Assembly (NCBI GenBank): GCA_041906465.1
Contig: JAYRJE010000003.1
Location: forward strand, 124,001-188,000
Reading direction: 5' to 3'
From: Didemnitutus sp041906465
GTDB lineage: Bacteria > Verrucomicrobiota > Verrucomicrobiia > Opitutales > Opitutaceae
DNA length: 64,000 nt
This document shows, in pieces, positions 55,644 through 64,000 of this stretch. The position numbers and the translations under genes are program-made. Position 1 is the first letter of the stretch; each line of letters begins with the position of its first letter. The notes below the pieces were generated by a model, which saw only the letters and a program-made list of their open reading frames with translations, did not search any database and had not been told where the DNA came from.

Positions 55644-55931
55644 GGAGGTTAAATTTCGGGTGATAACGAACCGCTGACAGAGGGAACTATCGCAGTCGCT
55701 GGCGCGAAATGTGTCAACGGCGCACGCTTGCGATTTATGTATCATTTCTTGCCCGAGGACTAGGGTGGGGCCAGGGGCCCCGAAAGCAGGAGGCGCGGGC
55801 CGAAACGGCCGAGGCCGAGGGGACGCCTTTCAGGGGAGGGGGCCGAAGTTCCGGATGCACGCGAGGTTCGACAAGCCGGCCGGTGAAGCGGGGATTGCGC
55901 CGGCGCGGAAAACCCCCTCTGTTCCTCCCGT

Positions 55932-56756
55932 TTGAGCGCCAATCCGCCCAACTCCCCTTACGATGACGAAGGCCTTCAGCCGGTCGGGAGCGAGCCTGCG
56001 CCGGGTCTGCGCGAGAAGCCGATGGGGTTTCTCGATCACCTCGAGGAGCTGCGCGGAACGCTCATCAAGTGCGCGGTGGTGTTCGCGGTTTTCGTCACGA
56101 TCATCGCCTACCGGCTCGAAGATGCGGAGACGCTGCTCGCCTGGCCGCTCGAGCAGGCCAAGGCCGACTACCCGCACCTGAAAATGGAGATCGTGACGAA
56201 CTCGCCGATGAGCGTGTTCACGGTCGTCATCAACATCTGCCTGGTCGGCGGCGTGATTCTGGCCCTGCCGTTTTGGATCTATTTCCTCGCGCGCTTCATC
56301 GCCCCCGCCCTGAACGACCGCGAGATGCGCGTGATCGTGCCGACGGGGCTATCCGCGTTCGCACTCTTCCTCTGCGGTGCGGCGTTCGGCTACTACATTC
56401 TCATGCCGAGCACCATTCGCGTGGCGCTCGAGCTGAACGAGCTTCTCGGCTACACCGTCATGTGGACCGCAGACAAATACTACTCGATGCTGATGTGGCT
56501 CGTGCTGGGCATGGGCGCGGCGTTTGAGTTCCCGCTGCTGGTGGTGCTGGCGGTTTATCTCGGCCTCATCGAGGTGGCGACGTTGCGCAAATACCGCCGT
56601 CACGCCATCGTGGTGATCTTCATCATTGCGGCGATCGTCACACCGACGCCCGATCCGTTGAACCAGTCGCTGTTGGCGCTGCCGCTGATCGTGCTCTACG
56701 AGCTCGCGATCTTCGTCGCCGCGCGGCTCACCGCCCGCCGGAAGATGCGCGGTTGA
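55932..56756 (+). CDS. tatC: Twin-arginine translocase subunit TatC
   Basis: 274 residues with six membrane helices. The signature is GFLDHLEELRGTLIKCAVVFAV near residue 32, followed by VFTVVINICLVGGVILALPFWIYFLARFIAPALNDRE and LGMGAAFEFPLLVVLAVYLGLIEVATLRKYRRHAIVVIFIIAAIVTPTPDP. TatC recognises twin-arginine signal peptides of folded exported proteins. The outer start is TTG 55932; ATG 56022 directly before GFLDHLEEL is an alternative and would remove a 30-residue acidic leader. No tatA or tatB is adjacent. It converges with the mntR gene. Confidence 0.95.
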   Translation: MSANPPNSPYDDEGLQPVGSEPAPGLREKPMGFLDHLEELRGTLIKCAVVFAVFVTIIAYRLEDAETLLAWPLEQAKADYPHLKMEIVTNSPMSVFTVVINICLVGGVILALPFWIYFLARFIAPALNDREMRVIVPTGLSAFALFLCGAAFGYYILMPSTIRVALELNELLGYTVMWTADKYYSMLMWLVLGMGAAFEFPLLVVLAVYLGLIEVATLRKYRRHAIVVIFIIAAIVTPTPDPLNQSLLALPLIVLYELAIFVAARLTARRKMRG

Positions 56757-56863
56757 CCGGGTCGATTTCTCTGCGGCGGCGGTCTAGGACCGACGAACGA
56801 CAGACGTGCCGGGCTCGACTCGGCGTTCATCGGCCGCCGCACCAGCGCCCGACGAGGGATTCG

Positions 56864-57298
56864 TCACTTTTTCGCCGCCGCGGCCTTCGCCATCACGCTC
56901 GGGTTCTTCTCGAGGTAACGGGTGAGGGCCTCGATGGCGGCGAACGTCTCCGGGCTGATGTGGTGCTCCATGCCCTCGACGTCGTCATAGATGACTTTCT
57001 CGTCGCCCACGCCGATGACGCGCAGAAATTCGGTGAGCAACTGGTGGCGGTGCGCGATGCGCCGCGCCACTTCCAGGCCGGTGCTGGTCAGCACCATGCC
57101 GCGGTATTTCTCGTATTTCACGAAGCCCTCGCCATCGAGCTTCTGCACCATGGCCGTGACGCTGGCCTGCGAAATCTTCAACTCCGCCGCGATGTCGACG
57201 ACACGCGCGTAGCCTTTGCGGGAGATCAGCTGCTCGATCTTTTCAAGATAGTCCTCCGCGGCGACGGACGTGCGGGGGCGGGCGAGGGGAGTGGCCAC
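56864..57298 (-). CDS. mntR: MntR/DtxR-family metal-dependent regulator
   Basis: 144 residues. The N-terminal winged helix (AAEDYLEKIEQLISRKGYARVVDIAAELKISQASVTAMVQKLDGEGFVKYEKYRGMVLTSTG) and the metal-binding dimer domain (RRIAHRHQLLTEFLRVIGV, DDVEGMEHHISPETF) are typical. His and Glu ligands expected for Mn2+ binding are present. No SH3-like third domain is seen, which fits the MntR subgroup. It would repress manganese uptake genes when Mn2+ is plentiful; its targets are not in this window. Confidence 0.93.
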   Translation of the reverse strand: MATPLARPRTSVAAEDYLEKIEQLISRKGYARVVDIAAELKISQASVTAMVQKLDGEGFVKYEKYRGMVLTSTGLEVARRIAHRHQLLTEFLRVIGVGDEKVIYDDVEGMEHHISPETFAAIEALTRYLEKNPSVMAKAAAAKK

Positions 57299-57319
57299 GA
57301 GAACGGCCGCGGCGCGGCG

Positions 57320-58165
57320 TTACTTGCGAGTCGCGCGTTGGAAGCGGAACACCGTCTTCAGCATTTGCAGCGCGATCCAGAACACGCCGCTCATGCAGCC
57401 GGCGGCCATCGTCGACCAGAAACGGATCATGGTCGGGTCATTCGACGGCACGTGCGATTGCAGCAGGTAGTAGAAGAAGGAGAAGAACGCGGCGACCAGC
57501 ACGAGGTCGACGACGAGTGCGACAAACGAGAAACCTTTTTTCTCCGGCGAGGACATCCCGGCAATCGAAGGAGCGGCCGCGCCTTTGTCGAATAGAATCT
57601 TCGGGAGACGCAGGAGGATGTCGATCTCCACCACGTCGCTGTCCGGGGCGAAGTGCAGCCGCGCGCCATTTTCAATAAAGACGTTGAGCATCGCTTTGTT
57701 TTCGCGCCGCACCTGCGCGAACAGCCGCGGCAGTCCGCGCCGCCGCCCAAGCACGCGGAGATATTTCAACAACATCGACGCCATGCCGAGCCGGCGTTGA
57801 CTGTCGTGCACGAGAAAGGCGCATTCGGCCGATTGGTGATCGGGGGCGTGCACCAGCCGGCCCATCGCCCAGAGCCGACCTTCCCTCCCATCCGCATCCC
57901 ACTCGAAGACGCCCAGCGGCGCCTCGCGGGAGGGATCGACATCGACGAGCCGCCCCGCGCGTTCCGCCGTCATGTCGTGGATGAGATAACCATACCGCGC
58001 GCGAATCGTCTCCTCCGACAGCGTGGCGAACATCTCGGCGACTCGCGCCGCGTCGCCCGACGTCAGCGGACGCAGGCGATAATCGCGTCCGTCCCGCAGC
58101 CGCACCAGGCGCGGCGGCAGGGTCCGAAGCAGGGGCGGGACCGAGGGAGCGTTCACGAGGCGCAC
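57320..58165 (-). CDS. GNAT acetyltransferase fused to two membrane helices
   Basis: 281 residues, GTG start. Residues about 20-195 form a GNAT domain: RLRPLTSGDAARVAEMFATLSEETIRARYGY, ECAFLVHDSQRRLGMASMLLKYLRVLGRRRGLPRLFAQVRRENKAMLNVFIENGA. The acetyl-CoA loop is QRRLGMAS. Residues about 210-275 carry two hydrophobic helices (FVALVVDLVLVAAFFSFFYYLL and STMAAGCMSGVFWIALQMLKTVF), so the enzyme is tethered to the membrane. Fusions of GNAT with a membrane hairpin are uncommon. The acceptor substrate is unknown. It lies 21 bases downstream of the mntR start on the same strand. Confidence 0.82.
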   Translation of the reverse strand: MRLVNAPSVPPLLRTLPPRLVRLRDGRDYRLRPLTSGDAARVAEMFATLSEETIRARYGYLIHDMTAERAGRLVDVDPSREAPLGVFEWDADGREGRLWAMGRLVHAPDHQSAECAFLVHDSQRRLGMASMLLKYLRVLGRRRGLPRLFAQVRRENKAMLNVFIENGARLHFAPDSDVVEIDILLRLPKILFDKGAAAPSIAGMSSPEKKGFSFVALVVDLVLVAAFFSFFYYLLQSHVPSNDPTMIRFWSTMAAGCMSGVFWIALQMLKTVFRFQRATRK

Positions 58166-58297
58166 GATGCTCTACCGGGCTTTCGTGGGCGCGAAAAGAC
58201 AATAGACGCCGGCCGGCCCGCGCAATCCCCCGCAGAATCTCCGAGGGCTTTTTTCGTGCAAGGTAGGGCCTTTTCACCTAGGCCTCCCGCCCGTTCC

Positions 58298-58990
58298 ATG
58301 CTGAGCCGCCTCAAATTCTGGCTGATGATCGGTCTGCTGGTGTCGAACCTAGCCGTCGGACTCCTCAGTCTCTACGTGCTGCGTAACGTCAATCAGCGCT
58401 ACACGCATCTGCTCGACCGCAGCGTGCCGACCCTCAACGGACTGCGCACGCTCTCGCGCGAGCTCAGTGCCGTCCAGCGTCTCGCACGTCGCATCGTCGA
58501 CCCCGACAACGAGCGCGCTTGGGCTGATCTGCTCCCGCAGATGGACGACGGCAGTAACCTCGCTGCGATCCACGCGCGCGACCTCTCCCGCGCCGAGGCC
58601 TTCGAAGCGACGCCGTTGCGCGGAGCCCTCGAGCGCTATTCGCGCGAATACGACGAGAGAGTGGATGCGTTTCTCGATCTGGCCCGGGCAAAAAAGCTGG
58701 AGGAGGCCAATCGCTACAACACCGAGGTGTTGCGCCCGCTGCACGACACTTACCAAAACACGCTCGATGACGCCGCCGACCACGTGCAGCAGCAGGGCCG
58801 CGATTTGCGCGAGCGCTACGCCGAAGATTCGCGCTTCTTCAGCAGTCTGCTCCTGGCCTTCGCCGGCTGGCCTTTGCTCGCGGGGTTGGCCGCGGTGTTT
58901 GTCATGGCGGTGCTGATCGCCGGCCTGCTCGTCTCGGTCTTCGCGCCCGGCCTGCTGGCGCGCAAGCCGACCAACACCGAGACGACCTGA
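58298..58990 (+). CDS. Four-helix-bundle sensor protein without output domain
   Basis: 230 residues. Helix 1 (FWLMIGLLVSNLAVGLLSLYVLRNVNQRY) anchors a periplasmic helical bundle of the 4HB-MCP type (LDRSVPTLNGLRTLSRELSAVQRLARRIVDPDNERAWADLL, RGALERYSREYDERVDAFLDLARAKKLEEANRY). Helix 2 (LLLAFAGWPLLAGLAAVFVMAVLIAGLLVSVFAPG) is followed by only about 15 residues. A chemoreceptor or kinase would continue with HAMP and signalling domains, so this is either a stand-alone sensor, a partner of another receptor, or a truncated remnant. It is divergent from the GNAT gene. Confidence 0.75.
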   Translation: MLSRLKFWLMIGLLVSNLAVGLLSLYVLRNVNQRYTHLLDRSVPTLNGLRTLSRELSAVQRLARRIVDPDNERAWADLLPQMDDGSNLAAIHARDLSRAEAFEATPLRGALERYSREYDERVDAFLDLARAKKLEEANRYNTEVLRPLHDTYQNTLDDAADHVQQQGRDLRERYAEDSRFFSSLLLAFAGWPLLAGLAAVFVMAVLIAGLLVSVFAPGLLARKPTNTETT

Positions 58991-59108
58991 GGGCGCAAAA
59001 TTTTCTGGCCTCACCTCGCGTGGGGCCCGGACTGACGTCGCGGCACGTGTCGCGTTCGCGGAGCAAGCCTCGACGCGAGGCCGAACCCTGCGCCGCGGCG
59101 TGCAGATC

Positions 59109-60392
59109 TCAAAACGCCTGCGGGATCATCGAGGTCAGATTCTCGGGCGCGTCGTCGGTCACGAGCATGTTGTCCTCGATGCGCACGCCACCGAGGGTCA
59201 AGTGCTGCTCGGCGAGCGACCAGTTCACGCAATCGCGATACTTTTCCCGGCGCACCGGGTCGTTCAGCAACGCCGGAATGAAATAGAGGCCGGGTTCGAC
59301 CGTCACGATGTAGCCCGGGCGCAGGATCAAATCCATGCGCAGGCTTCGCAGGCATGGACGCGGGTCCTTGGAGCGTCCGGGTTCGAGGCCGCTGCCATCG
59401 CGGACGCCGAGGCCGAGCATGTGGCCCACGCCATGCGGGAAAAACAGCATGTGCGCCTCCTGCTCGACCAGCGAAGTCGGGTTGCCCTTCATCACGCCCA
59501 TGTCGACGAGGCTGCTGATCATGTCGATCGCCGCGCCGAAATGGATCTCCTTCCACTCGGCGCCGGGCACGCATTTCGCACAGGCGCGCGCGTGGGCGTT
59601 CTTCACGGCCGCGTAGAGGTCGCGTTGAAACGCCCCCGGTTTGCCGCCGGCCACGTAGGTGCGTGTCACGTCGATCACGTAGCGGTCCAACTCGCCGCCC
59701 GCATCGATGAGGATGAAGTCTCCGTCCTGCGCCACGCGGTGCGGCGAGGGGGAGCCGTGGAAAACCGCCGCCTGCTTGCCGACGCCCACGATGGTGTCGT
59801 AGCCGGTCTTGTCCGCACCGCCACGGAAGAAGCCCGCCTCCAGTTCGATCTGCATGCGGCGTTCGCTGAAGCCCGCGCGCAGGAACGGCTGCAACGCCGC
59901 GTAACCCTCCGCCGTGGCGGCCGCGCAGCGTTTCATCACCTCGATTTCGCCGGCGTCCTTCGGGCGGCGTGCGTGACGCAGCGCGTCGCGCACACGTGCG
60001 GTGAGCGCTTCATCTGCGGCCACGCCGGCGAGCGGTGCACCGAGCACGGCGATGCGTCGCCCGTTTTGGCGCGCCGCCAGCCAGCGGGGAAAGTTGCCGA
60101 GAAATTCGCCGGGCAATTGCTCCGCGCCGTCCCACACGCGTTCCATCTCGCTCACCTCGGGCACGAACGACGTCCATTCGTCTTTCGCCGGATCGTAGGC
60201 GAGGATGCCGCCGTGCGCGGCGGCGTGGCCCGCGAGATAATAGTATTCCTGGTGCGCGATGAACGGCAGATGCTGATCGCTCAGCTCGGGCTTGGGGAGC
60301 GGCTGGCCGGCGCCGACGAGCAGCAGTTCGTCGGACTTCAGACCAAGGGCAGGGGCAATGCGGGCACGGCGGGCGGCGTAGTCGATGGGCAT
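59109..60392 (-). CDS. pepP: Xaa-Pro aminopeptidase (M24 family)
   Basis: 427 residues from ATG 60392. An AMP_N-like N-terminal domain (DYAARRARIAPALGLKSDELLLVGAG, then HQEYYYLAGHAAAHGG) precedes the pita-bread catalytic domain. Dinuclear metal ligands are visible in ILIDAGGELDRYVIDVTRTY, FFPHGVGHMLGL, VTVEPGLYF and GVRIEDNML. The enzyme removes N-terminal residues before proline. An 18-base palindrome (60465-60482) separates it from the TPR gene on the same strand. Confidence 0.94.
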   Translation of the reverse strand: MPIDYAARRARIAPALGLKSDELLLVGAGQPLPKPELSDQHLPFIAHQEYYYLAGHAAAHGGILAYDPAKDEWTSFVPEVSEMERVWDGAEQLPGEFLGNFPRWLAARQNGRRIAVLGAPLAGVAADEALTARVRDALRHARRPKDAGEIEVMKRCAAATAEGYAALQPFLRAGFSERRMQIELEAGFFRGGADKTGYDTIVGVGKQAAVFHGSPSPHRVAQDGDFILIDAGGELDRYVIDVTRTYVAGGKPGAFQRDLYAAVKNAHARACAKCVPGAEWKEIHFGAAIDMISSLVDMGVMKGNPTSLVEQEAHMLFFPHGVGHMLGLGVRDGSGLEPGRSKDPRPCLRSLRMDLILRPGYIVTVEPGLYFIPALLNDPVRREKYRDCVNWSLAEQHLTLGGVRIEDNMLVTDDAPENLTSMIPQAF

Positions 60393-60464
60393 GAGTCGCG
60401 GGGTTGCCCGCATAAAAGACACAAAACGGAACCGAAAGAAAGCGTGGAGCGGATGCGTGGGACC

Positions 60465-60482
60465 CGCCGACCGCGGTCGGCG
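60465..60482. repeat. 18-base perfect palindrome
   Basis: CGCCGACCGCGGTCGGCG is its own reverse complement without a spacer. It lies between the TPR gene and the peptidase gene, both on the minus strand. No T-run follows. Confidence 0.55.
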
Positions 60483-60538
60483 TCGTCCACGACATCCGAC
60501 CGTCGGAAGTCACCGCGCCGGCCGCGGCATTGTGGCCC

Positions 60539-61318
60539 TCAGCGCTTCGCTTCCGCGGCTTTCTGCGCCAGTTCGAATCCCTCGAGCGCCGTCCGCGCCA
60601 TGTCCGAACGCGGCGCGATCTTCACGGCGTTCTCGTAGCGTTCGCGCGCTTCGCGCGTCCGGCCCAGTCGCATCAACACGTGCCCGCACGAAACGTGCGC
60701 TTCCACGTCGCCCGGCTTGATTTCAGCGGCCGCTTCGAAGTGTTGCAGGGCGCCCTTGAAGTCGTTGCTGCGGCCCGCGATCGCACCCAGCTCCATCTCG
60801 CCCTTGAAGGGATCGATCTGGTGCGCGCGTTCGGCGAACTGTCGCGCCTTGGCGAAATCGCCGCCCTTGGCGGGCGGCGTCGACCAATAATAGCGCGAGA
60901 GGCCGGTAAGCGCGACGAGGTTGTTGGGGTCGAGCTCCAGTGCTTTCTCGAAGGCTTTGCGCATGCGGTTGGCCCACGAAGACTGGTCCATCCGCGTGAC
61001 TTCGGCCATGTGCACCATGATCGCGGCGCCGAGTTGCGCGTGGAAACGCCCCTGCTTCGGGTCCAGCTTGATCGCCTTCTCGGCGAGTTTGATGCCTTCC
61101 TCGGTCTGATGCTGTCCGGTGCGCACGCGGCTGAGGGCCCACACGGCGACCGGGTCCGGCTTCTTCGCGAGCGCGAGCGATTCGATCAGGCGCTCGGCCG
61201 CGAGGAACTCGCCCTGGTCGAGCAGCGCCTCGGCGCGTTCGGTCGGGGACTGCGCCCACGCGGCAATCGCGGAGCCGAAAAACACACAGGCGAAAAGACG
61301 GGAACGAAGCGAAGTCAT
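60539..61318 (-). CDS. Secreted TPR-repeat protein 1
   Basis: 259 residues from ATG 61318 (frame opens 21 codons earlier). A signal peptide (LRSRLFACVFFGSAIAAWAQ) is followed by TPR-like helical repeats throughout: EGIKLAEKAIKLDPKQGRFHAQLGAAI, KAFEKALELDPNNLVALTGLSRYYW, ALQHFEAAAEIKPGDVEAHVSCGHVLMRLGRTREARERYENAVKIAP. It is a close relative of the gene just upstream. Such proteins act as periplasmic scaffolds; no enzymatic motif is seen. Confidence 0.85.
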   Translation of the reverse strand: MTSLRSRLFACVFFGSAIAAWAQSPTERAEALLDQGEFLAAERLIESLALAKKPDPVAVWALSRVRTGQHQTEEGIKLAEKAIKLDPKQGRFHAQLGAAIMVHMAEVTRMDQSSWANRMRKAFEKALELDPNNLVALTGLSRYYWSTPPAKGGDFAKARQFAERAHQIDPFKGEMELGAIAGRSNDFKGALQHFEAAAEIKPGDVEAHVSCGHVLMRLGRTREARERYENAVKIAPRSDMARTALEGFELAQKAAEAKR

Positions 61319-61402
61319 GAGGGCGTCGCCGCACAAACGCGGAACGCCCACGAGCAAGACCACGCGCGCGACTCGGGTCAACGATGCGCTGCGGGCGCGC
61401 GC

Positions 61403-62170
61403 TTAGTTTGTGGCGGCGGGCGCGTCGAGTTCCGCCAGCGCCTTTTGGGCCCCGTCGAAACGGGGGTTGAGCTTCAGCGCGGACTCGAAGCGCGCACGGG
61501 CTTCGTCCTTCCGGCCGAGTTTGACGAGCATGCGACCGCAGTTGAACGGTGCGCTGGCCGCGTCGGGTTTGAGCTGAGCGGCGGCCTCGTAATGCGCGAG
61601 CGCGTCGGCGAACTGCTCGCCGCGTTCGGCGATGCGGCCGAGTTCGCTCTCGCCGAGGAACGGATTGACCTCCTTCAAGCGCGCCGCGAATTCCGCGGCC
61701 TTTGTCAGGCTGCCGCCCGCGATCTCAGGCGCATTGGCGAAGTAGCGCGCCAGGCCGACGAGGCCATTGAAGTTTTTCGGATCGAGTTCGACGGCACGCT
61801 CGAAGGCCTTGCGCATCTTGCCGGCGACCATCGCCTGCTGCATGAAGCCCAGCTCGGGCATACGCGCGCTGAGGGCGACGCCGAGTTGGGCCTGGTAGTC
61901 GGCGTTGGTGGGTGCGAGCTGCGCGGCCTTTTCGGCGAGCGCAATGGCGTCCTTGGTGTTCTTCTGGCCGAGGCGCACCTGGCTGAGCAGGTGCAACGCG
62001 GCGGGATCGGGTTTCTCGCCGTTGGCAAGCGGCGCCAGCGCGGCGTCGGCGGCGGCGAGGTCGCCGGATTTCAGCGCGGCCGCGGCGGTTTCAAGCGCGG
62101 TTTGCGCCGAAGCGACGACCGCGAGGAGCGAAGCCGCGAGCGCGGCGAGGAGGGAGCGATGGATTTTCAT
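61403..62170 (-). CDS. Secreted TPR-repeat protein 2 (paralogue of TPR protein 1)
   Basis: 255 residues. A signal peptide (HRSLLAALAASLLAVVASAQ) precedes TPR-like repeats. The same landmarks appear in the same order as in the neighbouring gene: KPDPAALHLLSQVRLGQKNTKDAIALAEKAAQLAP, KMRKAFERAVELDPKNFNGLVGLARYF, LGESELGRIAERGEQFADALAHYEAAAQLKPDAASAPFNCGRMLVKLGRKDEARARFESALKLNP. The pair is a tandem duplication on one strand, 84 bases apart. A palindrome of the GTATTAC class lies 21 bases before its start. Confidence 0.88.
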   Translation of the reverse strand: MKIHRSLLAALAASLLAVVASAQTALETAAAALKSGDLAAADAALAPLANGEKPDPAALHLLSQVRLGQKNTKDAIALAEKAAQLAPTNADYQAQLGVALSARMPELGFMQQAMVAGKMRKAFERAVELDPKNFNGLVGLARYFANAPEIAGGSLTKAAEFAARLKEVNPFLGESELGRIAERGEQFADALAHYEAAAQLKPDAASAPFNCGRMLVKLGRKDEARARFESALKLNPRFDGAQKALAELDAPAATN

Positions 62171-62190
62171 GATGAAAGGCGGGGTCGAGA

Positions 62191-62211
62191 CTTTGGCGTA
62201 TTACGCCAAAG
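62191..62211. promoter_or_regulatory. Perfect palindrome with GTATTAC core, copy 3
   Basis: Ten-base arms CTTTGGCGTA and TACGCCAAAG flank a single T. The central CGTATTACG is the same as in the copy at 10765. It lies between the ADOP permease stop (62226) and the start of TPR protein 2 (62170), both on the minus strand, so it can be an operator for the TPR genes or the 3' end of the permease transcript. Confidence 0.6.
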
Positions 62212-62225
62212 TGCGCGGAGAGCGG

Positions 62226-64000
62226 TTACTCGTGTTGGAGGGCTTGGACGGGATTGAGGCGCGCGGCGGTAAATGCCGGGTGGGCGCTCGCGGCGAGGGC
62301 CACGAGCGGGACGAAAACGAGCAGTCCCGCGAGCACCCACGGGTCGGTCGGCTCGACGCCGTAGAGCAGGCCGCGCAACAACTGCGCGAGCGCCAGCGCG
62401 CCGATCAAGCCGGCCACGAGGCCGGCGGCGACGAGCCGGCCGGCGCGGCTGAGCGTCTCGGCGAGCACGCGCACCGGAGTCGCACCGAGCGCCATGCGCA
62501 CGCCGATCTCGCGCAGCCGCTGGCTGACGGTGAACGCCATGCTGGCGTAGATCCCGAAGGCAGAGAGGCCGAGCGCCACGGCGCCGAAGAGCCCGAAGAG
62601 CGCCGTGCGCAGGCGCGGCACGGTGGCGGAGATGGCGATGTTATCTTCGAGCGAGCGGATCGTCATCGATGCGGTGGGATCGGCGCGGCGCAACGCGGCC
62701 TGGATCGCGCCGGTCAGCGCGGCGCCGCCTCGCGCCCGGACGACCAGCGTCGTGAAGAACCACGGGCTCTGCTGCTGCGGCACGTAGATCTGCGCGGGCG
62801 CGGGGTCGGAGAGGTTTTCCTGTTTCACGTCGGCGACGACACCGACGATCTCGCGGTAGTCGCGCGCGAGCCACGGCAGCGTCTGGATGCGCTGGCCGAG
62901 CGGATTGGCGCTGCCGAAGAGACGTTTGGCGAGCGTCTGGTTGATCAGGCAGACCTTCGGGGCTTTCGCGTCGTCGCGATCGTCGAGGCCGCGGCCTTGC
63001 ACGACCGGAATGCGCAGCGTGCGCAGGAAATCCGCCGAGATGCTGTTGAACACAGCTTCGTCCGCATCGCCATCGGTCTTGGCGCGGCCCTGCACCCAGA
63101 ACGGGTAGCGCAACGTGATCCCGCAGAGCGGCGCGCTCGAGCTGATGCCGGCCGACTGCACGCCGGGGACGCGACGCACTTCGTCGATAGCGCGGTCGTA
63201 GTAGGCGGCGAGGTCGGAGAACGTTTCCCATTTAGTCTGCGGCGGTGCGAGCCGGACGGTGAGCACCTCGCGGGCGTCGAGGCCCGGCGGCGTGCGTTGG
63301 AGGTTGAGCAGGCTCTTCATGAGGAGCGCTGCGCCCGAGAGCACGATGAGTGTGAGTGCGACCTGGCCGGCGATGAGTGCGGCTTGCGCGCGGCCGGCGA
63401 AGCGGCTCGTGCCGCCCTTGCTGCCGCCGGATTTGAGCGTCTCGTTGACGTTCGTGCGCAACACCTGCCAGGCGGGCAGCGCGCCGAAAACGAGGCCGGT
63501 CAACACAGCCGCGCCGAGCGCGAAGGCCAGCGCGCCGCCGTCGACCGCGATCGTGTGCGAGCGCGGCACGAGGCCGCCGGGCAACTGGCGCGCGAGCAGC
63601 GGCAAGCCGGCCCACGCGAGCGCGACTCCGGCTGCACCGCCGAGCAGCGCGAGCAGCAAACTTTCCGTGAGCACCGCGCGAGCGAGTCGCCCCGGCGTGG
63701 CGCCGAGCGCGAGGCGCACCGCGAGTTCCTGCAGGCGCGACACGCCGCGTGCGAGCATGAGGTTCGCGAGGTTCACGCATGCGACCAGCAATACGAGACC
63801 GACGGCGCCGACGAGCAGCAACAGCGAGCGGCGCATGTCGCCGATGCGCAGCGTGAGCAGCGGTTGAATTTGCGTTGTCCAGCCTCTGTCGGTCGCGGCG
63901 AACTCCTTGGCCAGCGCTTCGGCGATCGTCGCGACCTCGGCCTGCGCCCCGCCGGCCGAGACCCCGGGCGCGAGGCGGGCGATCGTGCTCCAAAAACGTG
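62226..64000 (-). CDS. ADOP/MacB-type ABC transporter permease (5' end outside window)
   Basis: At least 591 residues. The frame is open to the window edge, where it reads RFWSTIARLAPGVSAGGAQAEVATIAEAL, a stretch inside the first MacB-like domain. It continues with LLLLVGAVGLVLLVACVNLANLMLARGVSRLQELAVRLALGATPGRL and the second MacB and FtsX blocks (LFGLFGAVALGLSAFGIYASMAFTVSQRLREIGVRMALGATPV), ending in LNPVQALQHE. It is a paralogue of the permease at 33839. Its cargo is unknown and no ATPase gene is seen in this window. Confidence 0.93.
   Translation of the reverse strand, partial: RFWSTIARLAPGVSAGGAQAEVATIAEALAKEFAATDRGWTTQIQPLLTLRIGDMRRSLLLLVGAVGLVLLVACVNLANLMLARGVSRLQELAVRLALGATPGRLARAVLTESLLLALLGGAAGVALAWAGLPLLARQLPGGLVPRSHTIAVDGGALAFALGAAVLTGLVFGALPAWQVLRTNVNETLKSGGSKGGTSRFAGRAQAALIAGQVALTLIVLSGAALLMKSLLNLQRTPPGLDAREVLTVRLAPPQTKWETFSDLAAYYDRAIDEVRRVPGVQSAGISSSAPLCGITLRYPFWVQGRAKTDGDADEAVFNSISADFLRTLRIPVVQGRGLDDRDDAKAPKVCLINQTLAKRLFGSANPLGQRIQTLPWLARDYREIVGVVADVKQENLSDPAPAQIYVPQQQSPWFFTTLVVRARGGAALTGAIQAALRRADPTASMTIRSLEDNIAISATVPRLRTALFGLFGAVALGLSAFGIYASMAFTVSQRLREIGVRMALGATPVRVLAETLSRAGRLVAAGLVAGLIGALALAQLLRGLLYGVEPTDPWVLAGLLVFVPLVALAASAHPAFTAARLNPVQALQHE

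Overview
The window is high-GC bacterial DNA and most resembles a member of the Opitutaceae (phylum Verrucomicrobiota). The pointers are a 993-residue SecA with the long insertion typical of the Chlamydia/Bacteroidetes side of the family, a PEP-CTERM sorting-signal protein, a sigma factor fused to a membrane anchor, two ADOP/MacB-type permeases, large secreted Ig/LamG proteins, and intergenic gaps full of short perfect palindromes. The placement is inferred from gene content and style; no rRNA or other marker gene is present. There is no phage, insertion sequence, CRISPR array or tRNA, so this looks like ordinary chromosome.

Layout. 1-2201: the end of a membrane-anchored ECF-like sigma factor and an overlapping companion. 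2328-5795 (minus): the transglutaminase / alpha-E / circularly permuted ATP-grasp triad. 5947-10710: secA and lnt. 10849-16461: a lactonase-like beta-propeller, D-lactate dehydrogenase and two divergent CoA-transferases, pointing to overflow or fermentative carbon metabolism. 16701-21344: a chemoreceptor, thymidine kinase, a cation/proton antiporter and a WYL regulator. 21328-26871: a large secreted C10-peptidase-like/LamG/Ig protein and a cluster of four VOC (glyoxalase-fold) proteins plus one SRPBCC protein. 27132-32697: a secreted Ala-rich protein with an exact 15-residue repeat, DoxX, adenylate kinase, a small protein and the 2-oxoacid:ferredoxin oxidoreductase korAB. 32884-40183: a hypothetical protein, an ADOP permease with a MerR regulator and a small paralogue of its C-terminal domain, an ABC-F ATPase and CheX. 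40329-41282: a TlpA-like thioredoxin.

41519-51624 is the most striking block. A sigma factor, a FecR-type anti-sigma factor and an STN-domain TonB receptor run directly into glpD, glpT, a periplasmic glycerophosphodiester phosphodiesterase and a secreted propeller-like protein. All are on one strand, and most of the later genes overlap by a few bases. Read together they give a complete route: outer-membrane capture, periplasmic hydrolysis, inner-membrane import and oxidation of glycerophosphodiesters, with its own surface-signalling switch. I consider this the best candidate for an undescribed system here.

51872-64000: a PEP-CTERM protein, pyruvate phosphate dikinase with a histone-H1-like tail, tatC, an MntR regulator, a GNAT/two-TM fusion, a sensor domain lacking an output module, an Xaa-Pro aminopeptidase, two tandem TPR paralogues, and a second ADOP permease cut by the window edge. 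Three intergenic palindromes that share a CGTATTACG-like core (two near 10.8 kb, one near 62.2 kb) look like a dispersed regulatory or repeat element.
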